From Sequoia sempervirens (Eukaryota > Streptophyta > Pinopsida > Cupressales > Cupressaceae): a DNA stretch of 64,000 nt. The notes beneath the pieces are model-generated. The model saw only the letters and a program-made list of their open reading frames with translations, made no database searches and was not told the DNA's origin. The position numbers were made by a program, and so were the translations under genes. Below, in pieces: positions 22,385 through 33,796 of this stretch (positions within the stretch are counted from its first letter, which is position 1; each line of letters starts with the position of its first letter). The stretch spans positions 1 to 64,000 of the forward strand of contig VDFB02139324.1 of the NCBI GenBank assembly GCA_007258455.2. Direction: 5' to 3'.

Positions 22385-22890
22385 CTAGAACTCCAAATCA
22401 CCATCCTTTCCAAATTCTTCATTCTTTACAGTGAAGAGTTTACACCCTTTCTTCTTAGCTCTTATAAGTTGCATTGTCGAAATTTGTCGAATCCTAACCT
22501 CTCTAGGTATCCCTTGGAATTTAACTTGATTTATAAAATCATCTAGGAATTCTACGGTCTTTGCATGGCAATATACTTTATCCCCATGTTTCCACAACCA
22601 ATTCATTCCTAAGATAACACCATATGATCCTAGAGGTGCGACATAAAGGTTTACCTCAGTAGAAAAACTGGGTAGTTCTATCCTAGCTTTGAATAGACAT
22701 TGATCCACCTTTGCTCTTGTCTAGTTTGCATACTCTACATCCCAAGACATTTTCGTGTGTCCCACCTTCCTAGATAATTGTTTATCTATTCTAGGTGAAA
22801 TAAAATTCTCAGTTGCACCAGTATCAATAAGCACAAAAATAGGTAAGCCAAACAATACTTGGCATTTCAACTAGAGTTACTTGGTACTCT
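22385..22890 (-). pseudogene. Chromovirus aspartic protease
   Basis: The minus strand at about 22,835-22,800 reads FVLIDTGATENFIS, the DTG active site of a retropepsin. After a stop, the frame 22,708-22,385 continues with VILGMNWLWKHGD, the usual end of a plant Ty3 protease. Processes the polyprotein. Split by at least one stop (near 22,720), so dead as a full-length protein. Confidence 0.82.
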
Positions 22891-22966
22891 TCCTATGATC
22901 ATCCATAGCTGCATGTATCTTTTGTTGAAACATTGCTTGTTGGGTGGGTAATGGATTACCATATGG

Positions 22967-24058
22967 TCATGATCCAAAAAAATTATTGGGACATGCACTA
23001 GCATAGTGATCCCCTCTGCATATAAAACATCCTATAGTCAGTCCTCTTTTCCCTATGGTTTCTCCAGATTTGTTGATATTTTCATTAGCCTTGTTGGTAT
23101 TACCCATACTAGAGTCATTCCTTTTTTGCTCTCTCCTAGTCTCCTTTCCATTATTGCAGAATCTTTTCCCCTTTTTCCTTGGAAAATTTTGTAACAATTC
23201 CTCCTTCTTTGGAACTATCTTGTTAGGAACTTCCACATCCTTCTTTTGCTCTCTTCTTTCTTGACAAGTGGAATTAGCCCTAAGTTTTTGCTCCTGCTTA
23301 ATTGGTTTTTCATATACAAAATCCATTATTGTTAGACCATGCATATCCACTTCCCCTCCAATCTTACTATTAAGTCCCATTATAAATTCCCTAATGTGGA
23401 AGCGCTCACCCTTATGATATATGGGAACATAGCGCAGAAGTTGGGTAAACTTCCCCCAATATTCGTTGACTGTCATGTTACCTTGCTTAAGACCTTGGAA
23501 ATCTAAGAGTTTTTGGTCATAGTAAAGTTGTGGCAACCATCTCTTTCAAAAAATCTCTACAAATTCCTCCCATGTCAACTTCCAAGAGTTAATATTGAGT
23601 TCTAACTTCTTGTTCATCCACCAGTTAGAGGCTTCTCCTACTAATGAATATGCACGCCATGCATCTTTAGTAACCTCATCATAGATTCATATTTCAAAAT
23701 ACTTTTCCATTTGGACAAGCCACACTTCAGCCTCATCACCTCTAGCAATACCATCAAACTTGGGTGGAATAATATTCTTCATGTCCCTAGATAGTTCGGC
23801 AGCCACAAGCTTTTTATTCCTTTCAATAGATGGCGTAGGTGATTTTTCCTTCTCATGATTATGGGTTTCATTATGCCCATGGGAATAGTTTTCTCCCTCA
23901 TGCTTATTAACGGGTACTTCCTTTTCTACCTTATCCTTAACTCTTTCGTGTTCAAGGTTAGCCAACCTTACCAAGATTTGGTCAAGCCTAGCCTCTACTC
24001 TAGTGATTCCTTGTCCAACCTCTTGACTTCTGTTGGGATTAGTTCATGTCCTCACCAT
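22967..24058 (-). pseudogene. gag: Chromovirus gag
   Basis: A plausible start ATG lies at 24,058 (MVRT, then TGA at 24,046-24,044, probably a decayed CGA). The coiled N-terminal part VEARLDQILVRLANLEHE follows, then IIPPKFDGIARGDEAEVW and the capsid-like region, and in the frame 23,536-22,967 LKQGNMTVNEYWGKFTQL. The C-terminus has a CCHC zinc knuckle CFICRGDHYASAC. In-frame stops occur near 24,045, 23,685 and 23,550. Forms the particle and binds the RNA in active relatives. Confidence 0.85.
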
Positions 24059-24249
24059 CCTTATGTGATTGGTCTTTACTTGAATGTTTATCTATGTTAG
24101 ACTAAACTATGTTATCAATTATCTTATGGGAAAACATTAAAAAAGGCATTCATATGCACACAAGAATTCCACATAAGACTAAGCACATGCTTCTTTTGAT
24201 ATACACATTTAATTTTATTCATTTCATGAGGATTTCAATATCCTTTCAA

Positions 24250-24912
24250 TTACATGGAGTGACTATTCAGATAGTCAAGTGGAGAGTATCCTTTGGATTC
24301 ACCCTCTAACACATAACTTAAAGGAGTATAACCTATAGACTGAGACAGTTGTTGTTCCCTATCTTTCTGTTCATCTCTCATTTTTTTGTACCTATCCCAA
24401 AAAGTATAATAACCTTTGGATTTATCATCTAATACATAGTTATGTGAAGCAATGTCAGTATGGTGTTCATCAACAATGTAGTCTACCCTTTTCACAAAAA
24501 TTTGTTCATGAGACCATTTCTCATCTGGCGGTGTCCTTGGTACATATCCCTCAGACTCGTTACTTGAAGAAATTACTATTACTTCAGTCAATGGAAGAAC
24601 CCAAGGATCCCTAAAGATTAATACCGAACCAACACTTTCTTTTGAAGGCATATCCCTAGAAAGTGGTAATGATTAAGACTCTTCTGGTGAGATGGTTGGT
24701 AGGTAATTGTACATAGCCTCCATCTTCATCTCTTTTCACATCACTAATTCGAGAAAGTGCATGACTAAAGGTTTCAATGTCAGTCAACCAGATGACATTG
24801 TCATAGTTGTTTCCCTCTATGGTTATAACGATGGCTTATGTTTCCTTCTTGGCCTTGAGGTAGCACTTGTTTCTGATTACTGACTTTTGAGTTGTTAATT
24901 TGAGATGCACCA
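24250..24912 (-). pseudogene. Unidentified open frame between chromovirus PBS and gag
   Basis: An open frame of 133 codons (24,651-24,250) starts MPSKESVGSVLIFRDPWV. Another frame upstream, from about 24,912 (MVHLKLTTQK, later IEGNNYDNVIWLTDIE), appears to be the same protein with a stop and a frameshift. It contains an approximate internal repeat: HNYVLDDKSKGYYTF and LSYVLEGESKGYSPL. It lies in the untranslated leader position. I recognise no domain; it may be a pre-gag protein or captured host sequence. Confidence 0.4.
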
Positions 24913-24990
24913 TCCTGACACAAGAATTCACAACATTAGATAATGTTGGATGGAGAGAATGTTGAGCTCATAGGTTCCAGTGCTAAACCT

Positions 24991-25006
24991 GGTAGCTATG
25001 ATACCA
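24991..25006 (-). other. Chromovirus primer-binding site (initiator Met tRNA)
   Basis: The minus strand reads TGGTATCATAGCTACC two bases after the LTR end TGTTACA; it matches the initiator-Met PBS TGGTATCAGAGC with one change in the first 12 bases. Confidence 0.85.
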
Positions 25007-25008
25007 CA

Positions 25009-28000
25009 TGTAACATACCAACCCATAATGAAGTAAAAATTTCTAATTTTTCACCTTATGAGTAAATAAATTATGTAACAAGTCATTGAAATAAAAAAAT
25101 ATTATTTTCTTTATTGAGAATATACAAAAAAAGATGCATTACATAATACAACATGGACTCCAATTCATCACAATGAATTTTAAGTTACATCAATACAAGA
25201 ATGCATACATTTACATACATAGCTCATTCAGCTTTAGAACAAATAGTTGTAAGATGGTCCAGGATCCTTCCTTTCAAATCTTGGTTCTTCTATCGCCTGC
25301 TATGGAGGAGAAGCATCACTAAATAAATTTTCCTCCAACCACGGACTCTTAATATGGTCCCCTGCACATCTGTCATTCAATAGATGGCCCTTCCCTTTAA
25401 CGAAGAGATTAGTAGAGTAACCAATAATGACAACCAACTAAGCATAGTTTTATGTCCTGCATAAATAGAACTTGTAATCCCACAATCTCAAGCGATCATG
25501 TAATACTGGGTCACGATGAATTACAGTGTAATATTAGTAGTCACATAATCTAGAGTGGAGTCTTAGACATTCACACTACTTTGGCCAAAGTGTTACATTC
25601 AGTATTCCTACAGAGATTCATCTATCACATACACTACTCAGGGCTGATTTGACTTAAGGCTATCTTAAACTACACATAGGTATTTCCTTCAATGGATATT
25701 CAATCACCCCAAATTAACCTATCACCATTTTAACCTACTTAACAAGTACACAAGTTCCCTCCCACACTAGATTAACTATCCTAGGAGTAAACATAAGATT
25801 TCCTAGTTAAATCAATAACTTAGCCAAGTGTATCACAAGTGCCTCTTATGATCAATCATGCCTAGTATATAATATATATGATATACATCAAACTCCTATT
25901 ATGGAGTACTTACAAGCACAACATGAAAACAATATAAAAGCTTCAATTTCCTTTCTCAAAGACACTCTAATATCTTTAATGCACACACTGGAAAATACAT
26001 TTCAAGCAATCATGGAAAACACATCATTTCAAAGTTAATAATCAAAGAAGAAGAGATCCTCATGCCTGATATCACTTATCCAATTAGAAGACAGCAATGC
26101 AACCCTCTCCAATAGTAGATAGCTTGATAATCAACTTCTCAAGAATATCACAAATAACTCTATCTCACAAGTTGATAGCTTACTTCTCTCAAACAACAAT
26201 GTTTCCTCTCAACACAATAGAACAATCACCCTTTCTCTCTCACAATATAAAACAAGTATGGTTGGGAATAACATAGAAATAAGGAATTGCAAAAGATGTG
26301 TAATCTTGGGAAAGAATGTGTCCTTACTAATTAAATGGCTTAGTTATTTATAGAGCAGCCTAGTAAACTCTTAGCCTACAGTTTAGGCATGTAAATGGAC
26401 AAGCTCCATGCAAAGCAATGCATGAAACTCAGCAAAAAGGTGGAAAATTCCTAAGCTCATACTCAACAAAACCACCTACAGGTCGACTTGCAGCATTGAA
26501 AAATATTACAAGAAAATTATTCAATCTACATATGCTTAATTCTAATTGTCACAAATAATATATATCTACAACAACTTGGTTTCAGAGGTGGCACCAAATC
26601 CATCCCTCTTTCCTTCTTTTTTTGCATGGTTTTACTACCCATGGAAACATACAACTACCATTTCTCAACAACAAACATCCATCGATTTGTATAGAGGATG
26701 AGTCGACCAAAGCATTAAAAATAGTTGAAAAAGTCAAGTTTGATCATATCAATGGCGTAGACCAAGTCTATGCTTTAATATCGACACAAGACAACAATAT
26801 TAAACGCAATACAATATCTTATATCGCATGTCATTATGAGTGGTAATCGGTTTCAAAAACAATCATAAGCAACTTCATATGGCTTCAAAGAACATAGTCA
26901 TATCAACTATTATCAACTTTTAATATCATAGTCATTATCGACTATTACCAACCTTTATAAATCAACTTCTATTTAAACAAATGATAGTCGATTTCTATTA
27001 ACATATATAATATGTTAAATATATATTATTATATACATATATATTTAAATACCATCATGTATTTATATATATATATATGTATATATATAACCGTTAATAT
27101 ATATTTACATTTATATATATAAGAGTACAAGCAAGATAGTATATAATAAACACATTATATTGAATGTATGCATATATATATATATATGCCTCTATGCACA
27201 CGTATATGTATGTATATCTATATTGATGCATCTATATGTGTGTGTCCATCCGCCAATGTACGTGTGTATCGATATACATACACATATGGATACCTGTATA
27301 TACTATACATATACATACACACACACATATATATACATATATATATATATATGTCCACATCTGATTCACATATATTCATTCAAAATTACCATCATATTGA
27401 TAAGTGTTTATGTGTGGTACATTTATACATGTGCATATGCATGTCGTTAGATCCCATTGACATGTATGTGCATATATATACACATACTTCTACATACATC
27501 CCACTTGTCAATATAATCATAATAGTACAAGAAATATCTCAAAAGCTCAATAGATAAACATCGCCTGATAATGCATGCACTAGTAAACAAGACTCTCAAA
27601 CGCAGACATATCAGCTAAGGATGACTTACCAACTACCCACAAATTGACTCAACTCAATCATTCTAATGTAGTGTGTGTTTATGGTCAGTTAGTTAACTTT
27701 TACTGGTTAACCGACCACAATCTTCTCTTGAGTGATAATTCCCCTCCACCTGGAGGAATGGAACATATATCTGCATCCACTAACACATGCACACAACAAT
27801 CAATTGTTCACAACATATGTAGTATACATAAACATCTCCAAAGTTAGAATAATAATTCAATAACCATCCATTCACATATATGCAGTATTTCTCCATGAAA
27901 TAACATTAACTAAGATAACATCAAATGAGATAACATTCACATTGATAACAAGGTACAAGCATAATTTATTCATCTCCAGAATTCACATTACATTCATATT

Positions 28001-28049
28001 TACCCTATGTAGTAATAATAAATAATAACTACACATCTGGGGTGTAACA
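25009..28049 (-). repeat. Chromovirus 5' LTR (3,041 bp)
   Basis: The plus-strand left end is TGTAACATACC, the right end CTGGGGTGTAACA. It is the intact partner of the interrupted LTR at 11,616-19,418 and gives the empty-site sequence for all three insertions there. Small open frames (for example 26,622-26,846 and 27,160-27,557) are in repetitive DNA and are not supported as genes. Confidence 0.93.
27045..27480. repeat. TA/CA microsatellite tract in chromovirus 5' LTR
   Basis: Irregular (TA)n with short (CA)n near 27,312-27,325; equivalent to 18,425-18,870 of the other LTR. Confidence 0.85.
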
Positions 28050-28054
28050 AATGG

Positions 28055-28850
28055 AGATATCAGGCAAGCAAGTGTAAATGGCCCATACCTAAGAGGCAAC
28101 AAGTAGAAATCATAGGAGGAAACCTAAATATTGATTTATCCTTCCAACTGAGAATACAATGTATGAAAACATTTGAAGAACTCATATACAAAGGGCTCAA
28201 CATTGAGAGGGCCCTCATCACAAAGGGAGCAATAAAAATTTACAAAGATAATCATCCATCATATAGTTCCAATGACAAACCCTGTATATGGGCCAAAAAA
28301 AAGAACATTACTAATGATGGTTTATTTTATGGGAAAGTTGTGCTAAACACTCCACCAAAATAAAACACACAACAACAAAATAATCAACAAACTGTTAACA
28401 ATGCCAATCCCCTAAGAGGACTACCTAATAAGCAAAACAATTACCCCCTACAACACAAGTACACAACCTTGGGGGAGCCTATTGAAATGGTACTACACAA
28501 TCTGATTCAATCAAATCTAATCACACTTCTGTATTTCGGATACTATGATGAACCTCAAGATAAACCTCTATTGTATAAATACGGAGATCATTGTGAGTTT
28601 CATTGAACCAAAGGACATAAGACATCGAATTGTATGAGACTAAAGAATGCTATCAAAGACCTTATTGATCAAGGTGAGGTGAGTATTGATCAAAAACCTA
28701 TAAATAGTAACCTTGGGATATACAATACCCCAATGCCAATCATAAAAAAGGGAATTTTGCAAAAAAGGGAAAAGTCTATAACCAAGTCAATTACACCTAC
28801 GACAATGTTATAGGAGCATGTGACCATCAAATAGATATAATCATGATAAA
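28055..28850 (+). pseudogene. gag: Tat-1 gag, 3' part
   Basis: Continues the capsid region cut at 11,615: KTFEELIYKGLNIERALITK (28,160-28,225), then a zinc-knuckle-like segment CEFH(stop)TKGHKTSNC followed by LKNAIKDLIDQGEV (about 28,590-28,685), typical of Tat gag. In-frame stops (for example near 28,360 and 28,605) show decay. The chromovirus insertion point falls in the middle of this domain, and the two halves share frame once one TSD copy is removed. Confidence 0.85.
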
Positions 28851-29650
28851 AGGACCTATTGCTGAGTGTGGAGTCTACAGACGAAGAGGGAAAGTAACCA
28901 TTCAAGGAGCCCCTTCACAACCTAGAACCCCATCATGGTCAAATCTCATAGATTACAATCTTTTGGACCGGCTTAAGAAAACCCCTACTCAGATTTCAAT
29001 CTTAGAAATTTTGAAGATCTCTCCAACCCATAAGGATATCGTAGAAAAATCTCTTTCATCATCTTCTATACCCATTTATATCAATATTGATCAATTCCAA
29101 GCTATGGTTGGACACATCACATCCACCCATCAACTCACATTTACTTAAAATGACCTCCCATCATAATAATCTCATAATCACGCATTACATCTTGAGGTCT
29201 ATGTCCATTAGAATAAATTCAAAAGAGTCTTGGTAGATGGAGGTTTGGGCCTAAATATTTGTACCCTTCAATTGATAAAGAACTTTGGCTATTCCAAAGA
29301 TGTAATTGAAAAATCAAAACGTGTCACCATTCGAGCCTATGATGACAATGAATGGAGTTCATAGGGAACAGTCAAGATACCTATACAAGTGGGACCAGCT
29401 ATAGCAAAGACAACATGTCAAGTCCTAGACCTTAACTTACCGTACAATATCCTTCTTGGCCAACCATGGATTCATGTCATGCAAGATGTAGCATCAACAT
29501 ATCACCAATGTATCAAATTTCCATATGATAACAAAGAGGTAACTATTCATGGTGATCCAGAGCCTTTTTACTATTGCAAAATTATGGAGGAGAAGTATTA
29601 CAAGGTGTTATAGGTTCCCAAGAACAATGAAGTTCAAGTACCCTCATCCT
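28850..29650 (+). pseudogene. Tat-1 protease region
   Basis: Aspartic protease segment: KVTIQGAPSQPRTPSW precedes the domain, the catalytic loop is VLVDGGLGLNICTLQ (about 29,228-29,273), and the C-terminal part is LPYNILLGQPWIHVM followed by HGDPEPFYYCK. It parallels the Tat-2 protease almost residue by residue. Several stops (for example near 29,145 and 29,364) interrupt the frame. Confidence 0.82.
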
Positions 29651-29664
29651 ATGTCTACCTATCC

Positions 29665-30897
29665 ATGTTAGCATGCACATCTGAATCTAATTCATCAACA
29701 TTGCAAAATATCTCGAAGATCATGGTGCTCATCAAGGATAGTGGTTTTGGGGATTACAAATTTAAAGACTCTTTTGTTGTAGGAGAACTCCCACTTTCTC
29801 CTAGATCTTATGGTAAACCTCAACACATTGACAAGGTAACTAAGAAAATCAAAATAGCATCAACCACCTTCACAAAGTGGGGAGATCTCAACAAGGAAGT
29901 CATAGATGAAGACACCACATTAGAATGGATATATCAAGATGAAAAGGAAGAACCTCCACTCCCCATGGATAATAATAACCAAGGGATCCAGCTAATGAAA
30001 GGCATGGGATACAAAAAAGATGGAAAAATTGGTCTAAATCAGTATGGCTTGTGTGAGCCTATCATTCCTGAGAAAATTCCAAAGAATCTTGGTCTTAGAT
30101 ACACCCCGATCAAAGGTGTGACCCTTCTTGGCAAGGGTACTTTAATTAAGGAAGTTTAATAATCATCTTGGTTAAGCATATTGAATAATAAAGACATCAA
30201 TAACTTCCCCCTTGACATCATAGACTTATTTGAGGATACCTCTATTTTTATGATCACCATAGCATCCTTTGCATCCTATAGCCAAAACATCGAACTAAGA
30301 CTTATTTATCCTTAACTCATCAACTAGGACCAACAAAGACCACCAATTCTCAATTCATTTAAAAATGATGAGGCTATCTTCGAATTTATGGGGCTCTAAG
30401 ATCACATATAGTTTAGAGATCACAAAGTAGGAATTGGCATTGAGCTAGATACACAAGCATACTACAGTGATACGATTGAATCCCTTAGTTACAAAATTGA
30501 AAATTTGAAAACCAATGCTTGATCTCCAAGTGAAAACCACTCTGTGGCACTTTCTAATCGCAAAATAGTAAAAAAAGGGGACACATTCGATGGTGAAAAC
30601 CTCTCTGAGGCACCTAAGGATGAGGGATTCAATCTACCTAGTATTACAATAGATCAAGAAAAGTCGGTGGTACTTATGGAGGCATTAAATATAGTCAACA
30701 TGTGAACACAGGAAGCACCGCAAGTCACATTCTATGCTTCTTCACTAGATGATGAGGAACAAAACAACTTAGCAACTTTCCTTAGAGAGTAAAAAATAAA
30801 CTTTGCTTGGTCCTATGTAGACATGCCAAGGCTATACACATCATTGGTTGTCCATCATATCACAGTACATCCTCAAGAAAAGCCTTTGAAGTAGAAT
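29665..30897 (+). pseudogene. Tat-1 G-patch segment and linker to RT
   Basis: The frame 29,665-30,159 contains GIQLMKGMGYKKDGKIGLNQ and then PKNLGLRYTP, a glycine-spaced G-patch-like domain that binds nucleic acid in other proteins. The linker after it is broken by stops but keeps acidic patches homologous to Tat-2 (LDDEEQNNLATFL near 30,750). The same segment, better preserved, is at 62,416-63,144. Confidence 0.75.
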
Positions 30898-31703
30898 TTG
30901 CAAAAAATTCATTTGAAAATTGCATTGTTGGTCAAGGTAGAGTTAAAAAATCTTCTTGATGTAGGGTTCATATGGCTAATCGATTATCTTGAGTGGGTTT
31001 CCAACCTAGTTCCAATTTCCAAACCCACTGGGGGCATTAGGATATGCACATACATTAGAGATTTAAATAAGGCATATCGCAAGGATGACTTCCTGCTTCC
31101 CAACATAGATATCATCGTATATTTGACAGGTGGCCATGAAATGCTCTCGCTTATGGATGGATTCTCAGAGTATAATCAAATAATGATAGCTAAGAAAGAT
31201 CAACATAAGACAGTGTTCACATGCTCTTAGGGAACCTATATTTTCTAGAATGTGAGTCCTTTTGGTCTCAAGAATGTAGGAGTGACCTATCAAATAGCGA
31301 TGACCTTAATATCTCATGACATGATCCATAAGACACTAGAGGACTATGAGGATGAAATCTTGGCTAAATCAATAACAAGGAAGGAATATCTAGAAATGCT
31401 AGCAATGTTTTTTTATATACTTGAGAAGTATCATGTAAGGCTGAACCCTAAGAAGTGTGTCTTTTAAGCCACTATAGATAAACTTTGGGATACATTGTGT
31501 CATGAAGAGGAATCGAAGTGGACCCTACCAAAGTTAGGAAAATCATGGACATGCAACCACCGCAGATGCTTAAGAAACTTTGTAGCCTAAAAGGGAAACT
31601 TGAATCAATCAGTTCAAGTTCATTTCACAACTGGAAAATACGTGTCACCCATTCACCCATAATAGGACACCTCTTCCATGGCCTTTCCATAGAGAGAGAC
31701 TGA
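30898..31703 (+). pseudogene. pol: Tat-1 reverse transcriptase, truncated
   Basis: Frames 30,898-31,230, 31,252-31,467 and 31,518-31,703. Landmarks: VPISKPTGGIRICTYIRDLN, LPNIDIIVYLTGGHEMLSLM, then a stop where a Trp is expected (TGG to TAG), and MSPFGLKNVGVTYQ. The catalytic YVDD has become YEDE (about 31,351), which removes the second Asp and alters the motif. The sequence leaves RT shortly after the thumb, at about 31,690, where antisense PMD-gene DNA begins. RNase H and integrase are deleted. Confidence 0.87.
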
Positions 31704-33260
31704 TACCATATGACCATGCGTCTGGGAGGCAACCTCGAGCTATTGTCTACGCACAGTCTCCTATGCTAGTTGTAGCTCTATCTACTATCTCTTGGTCCTC
31801 TCCTAGTCCCTCTTTACATGGGCATGATCCCACTCCTGCCTAAAGGAATATTTCTGATGTTAAGCGATATCTCTCTCCTGCATGAAGTTTTCCCACTCCT
31901 GGTGGGCCTAATCCCACTCAACAGTCCTCTGATCTTGCTCCTAAGTGACTGCTTGTAGTTGTAGATCTAGAGCCCCGAGTACAACTACTGCTACAAATTT
32001 TTGTGACACATGTGATGGTGGAACTAATGGTGACCTTTTTGGAACCTGAACCTATGCATTCCCTCGACATCCTCTACCTACTATACCTTTGGCACCCCTG
32101 CCTCCTACATCTACCCCTACTGGATCTGCGATTCTAATAGGTATATACTGAGTGAACCATGTGTCATATCATGGGGTGGTACCATGATCATCCAACCCAC
32201 CCGCATAAATCCATGGAATAGGAACCAACTATCTAAAGTCATCAATGGTAATTTATGTGACTATTTGTGGTCCCCACTTGATGATCTATTTGTATTTCTA
32301 AGCATACATTGCCCTATAGTTATTTTTTGGGGCATCCTATTGATCCCTAAACTAGAGAGCACCCTAATTAGGTAGATACCTCTCAATAATGTGAATAGAT
32401 CAACCCGTAAGCCATCGGGTTTGTCTGCAGTATCCCAAGTGAATAGCATCATCATCCCAAGCATGTGCCTGCAACCATGGCCTCCATATGAACTAATTCA
32501 TATCTTCAATGACTTATTGCCAATGGGCTATGTCTACTGCCCCTATGTGGTAGAGGGTGGTCATCCCATCATACTGATATGATATTAGGTCCTCCTCCTC
32601 TATAGCATGAAATGCTACAACTGTTATGAGCACTGCTAAGTGCTCCCGTGCCCATATGTGTAGTAGAGTCACCCCTATAGATATGCTAGCTCCATCTCTA
32701 TATACGACCTAGTGCATATAGTGAAATAAGGTAGCCAGAATGTAAGGACCCCAAGCATAAACACATATTTCCTCCATAATCCTCTGAGGAACCACACCCC
32801 ATCCTAGGCTAAACAATTGTAACCTCTTGTTTGGAACCATGAATCCCATGATGAGCCCCACAATAACCAAGACAAGATCGCTAAATTGGATAACAAACCA
32901 TCACAAGTAAATTTGACCCCCTCCAACTAAAGATCCTCAATTCCTATCACGTCAAGCATGGCATCAAGGTTGAGGTCAGCATCAGATATCCTCTCACCAT
33001 GGATCAATACCCTTAGGATCCTCTAGGAATCCTCTAGGATCAATGTCACCTCGCCTATCAAAAGGTGGAATAAAGAGGTCTCTAAGTGCCAATACTTTAC
33101 TAATGTAGTCATTAGGGCTAGACGTGTTTGGATATCTAGCATGAAGGTGATGTGATACAATCTGACCACTCCCAGGAACATGACATCAAACTCACCTAAT
33201 TTGGTGAGCCGCTTTAGAACCTATGATCTCATCTCTCATGAAAGCAGAGGATGGAGGACC
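31700..33260 (-). pseudogene. Antisense plant mobile domain (PMD) gene of Tat-1
   Basis: Read on the minus strand, the segment 33,100-33,030 gives TSLFHLLIGEVTLILED followed by RILRVLIHGERIS, the core of the plant mobile domain (PF10536-type; FHLP.GE.T.TLEDV...L.I.G). Further on are DDHGTTP, YDTWFTQYIPIRIADP and a Gly/Arg-rich tail GGRGAKGIVGRGCRG. The same order occurs in Tat-2 at 54,540-55,760 with 35-45% apparent identity. It lies antisense to the gag-pol frame, a position known for extra open frames in Tat elements. Many stops; not expressed as a full protein. Function in retroelements is unknown; related host proteins act in silencing. Confidence 0.8.
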
Positions 33261-33349
33261 TCCTGCATGCATAATACGCACAATGTTAGTTTTCCAAAAA
33301 AATAGAAAATATCTAAGTCAAAATCCCTAGAATGCAAAAGCAAACCTTT

Positions 33350-33660
33350 ATTTCAAAGGTGTCATAGTGTTGGTTGGGGAACGTGTCACTATTTGGAAAT
33401 AGTGTCACTATAATGCAAAAGTGTTGCTATTTCACAAATGTGTTGCTATTTTATCATCGCTATGCAAAGTTGGGTCTCTAAAATCATTCAAAAGTATCAA
33501 TATATTTTATGAAAACGTGCTGAGAAAAAGAAAAAGCATCGAAGAATTTTCAAACTCCAACGCATATGCTGACTAGCGATGCCTAAAGCAAAGGTGTCAC
33601 CATATTTTGCAGAGGCATCATGTAGGGTTTCAAAAGCACCACCTAAACAGTGACTCCTTT
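33350..33660. repeat. Degenerate GCGATG/GTGTCGC-type repeats beside PMD gene
   Basis: Repeated GTGTCACTAT, GTGTTGCTATTT and AAAGGTGTCA blocks at 12-30 base spacing. In reverse complement they read ATAGTGACAC / AAATAGCAACAC, matching the AGCAACGC/GCGATGC blocks at 54,160-54,440 on the 5' side of the Tat-2 PMD gene and the leader clusters at 7265-7490 and 8770-8970. Confidence 0.65.
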
Positions 33661-33796
33661 GTTTGACCTAATCTACCCTACATTTCACTACCTAGAAATG
33701 TGTGTAAGAGAAGTTTCTCAAGGTACATATTGGTGGTCCTATGTCAACTGACCGCTATAACTCACAGACTCGACCTGTGTCGTATGGGGGGAGTTC

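Larger units (their letters stand above)
11616..28049 (-). mobile_element. Ty3/gypsy chromovirus (Tekay-like), inserted in Tat-1 gag
   Basis: Read on the minus strand: 5' LTR (25,009-28,049), initiator-Met PBS, leader with an unidentified open frame, gag with zinc knuckle, protease, RT, RNase H, integrase with a chromodomain-like tail, PPT, and a 3' LTR (11,616-19,418) that holds three younger insertions. The element is flanked by GATGG (11,611-11,615) and AATGG (28,050-28,054), a 5-bp TSD with one change. Net LTR lengths agree (3,040 and 3,041 bp). The initiator-Met PBS with an integrase chromodomain points to a chromovirus, most likely Tekay/Del; placement within the group needs a tree. Coding regions carry several stops and frameshifts, so the copy is dead. 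Confidence 0.92.
6122..33660 (+). mobile_element. Tat-1: Tat-lineage Ty3/gypsy retrotransposon (interrupted, decayed)
   Basis: Order on the plus strand: 5' LTR (6122-7154), PBS, long leader, gag, then a 16.4-kb chromovirus insertion inside gag (11,616-28,049), the rest of gag, protease, G-patch segment, N-terminal part of RT, and an antisense PMD gene followed by degenerate GCGATG-type repeats. RNase H and integrase are missing between the RT end (about 31,690) and the PMD gene, so there was an internal deletion. No 3' LTR matching the 5' LTR was found before the Athila fragment. Tat assignment rests on gag and protease similarity to Tat-2, which has the two RNase H domains that mark this lineage, and on the antisense PMD gene. 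The right end is uncertain. Confidence 0.8.

Noticed and set aside
27160..27557. Overlapping 96- and 129-codon open frames
   Set aside because: They lie in TA/CA microsatellite DNA inside the chromovirus LTR; the Tyr/Ile/His-rich translation is compositional. The same holds for 18,650-18,907.
33371..33380. TGTTGG as the left end of the Athila-type LTR (inverted match to GGCCAACA)
   Set aside because: It falls inside the repeated GTGTCACTAT field that continues on both sides, so it does not look like an element boundary.
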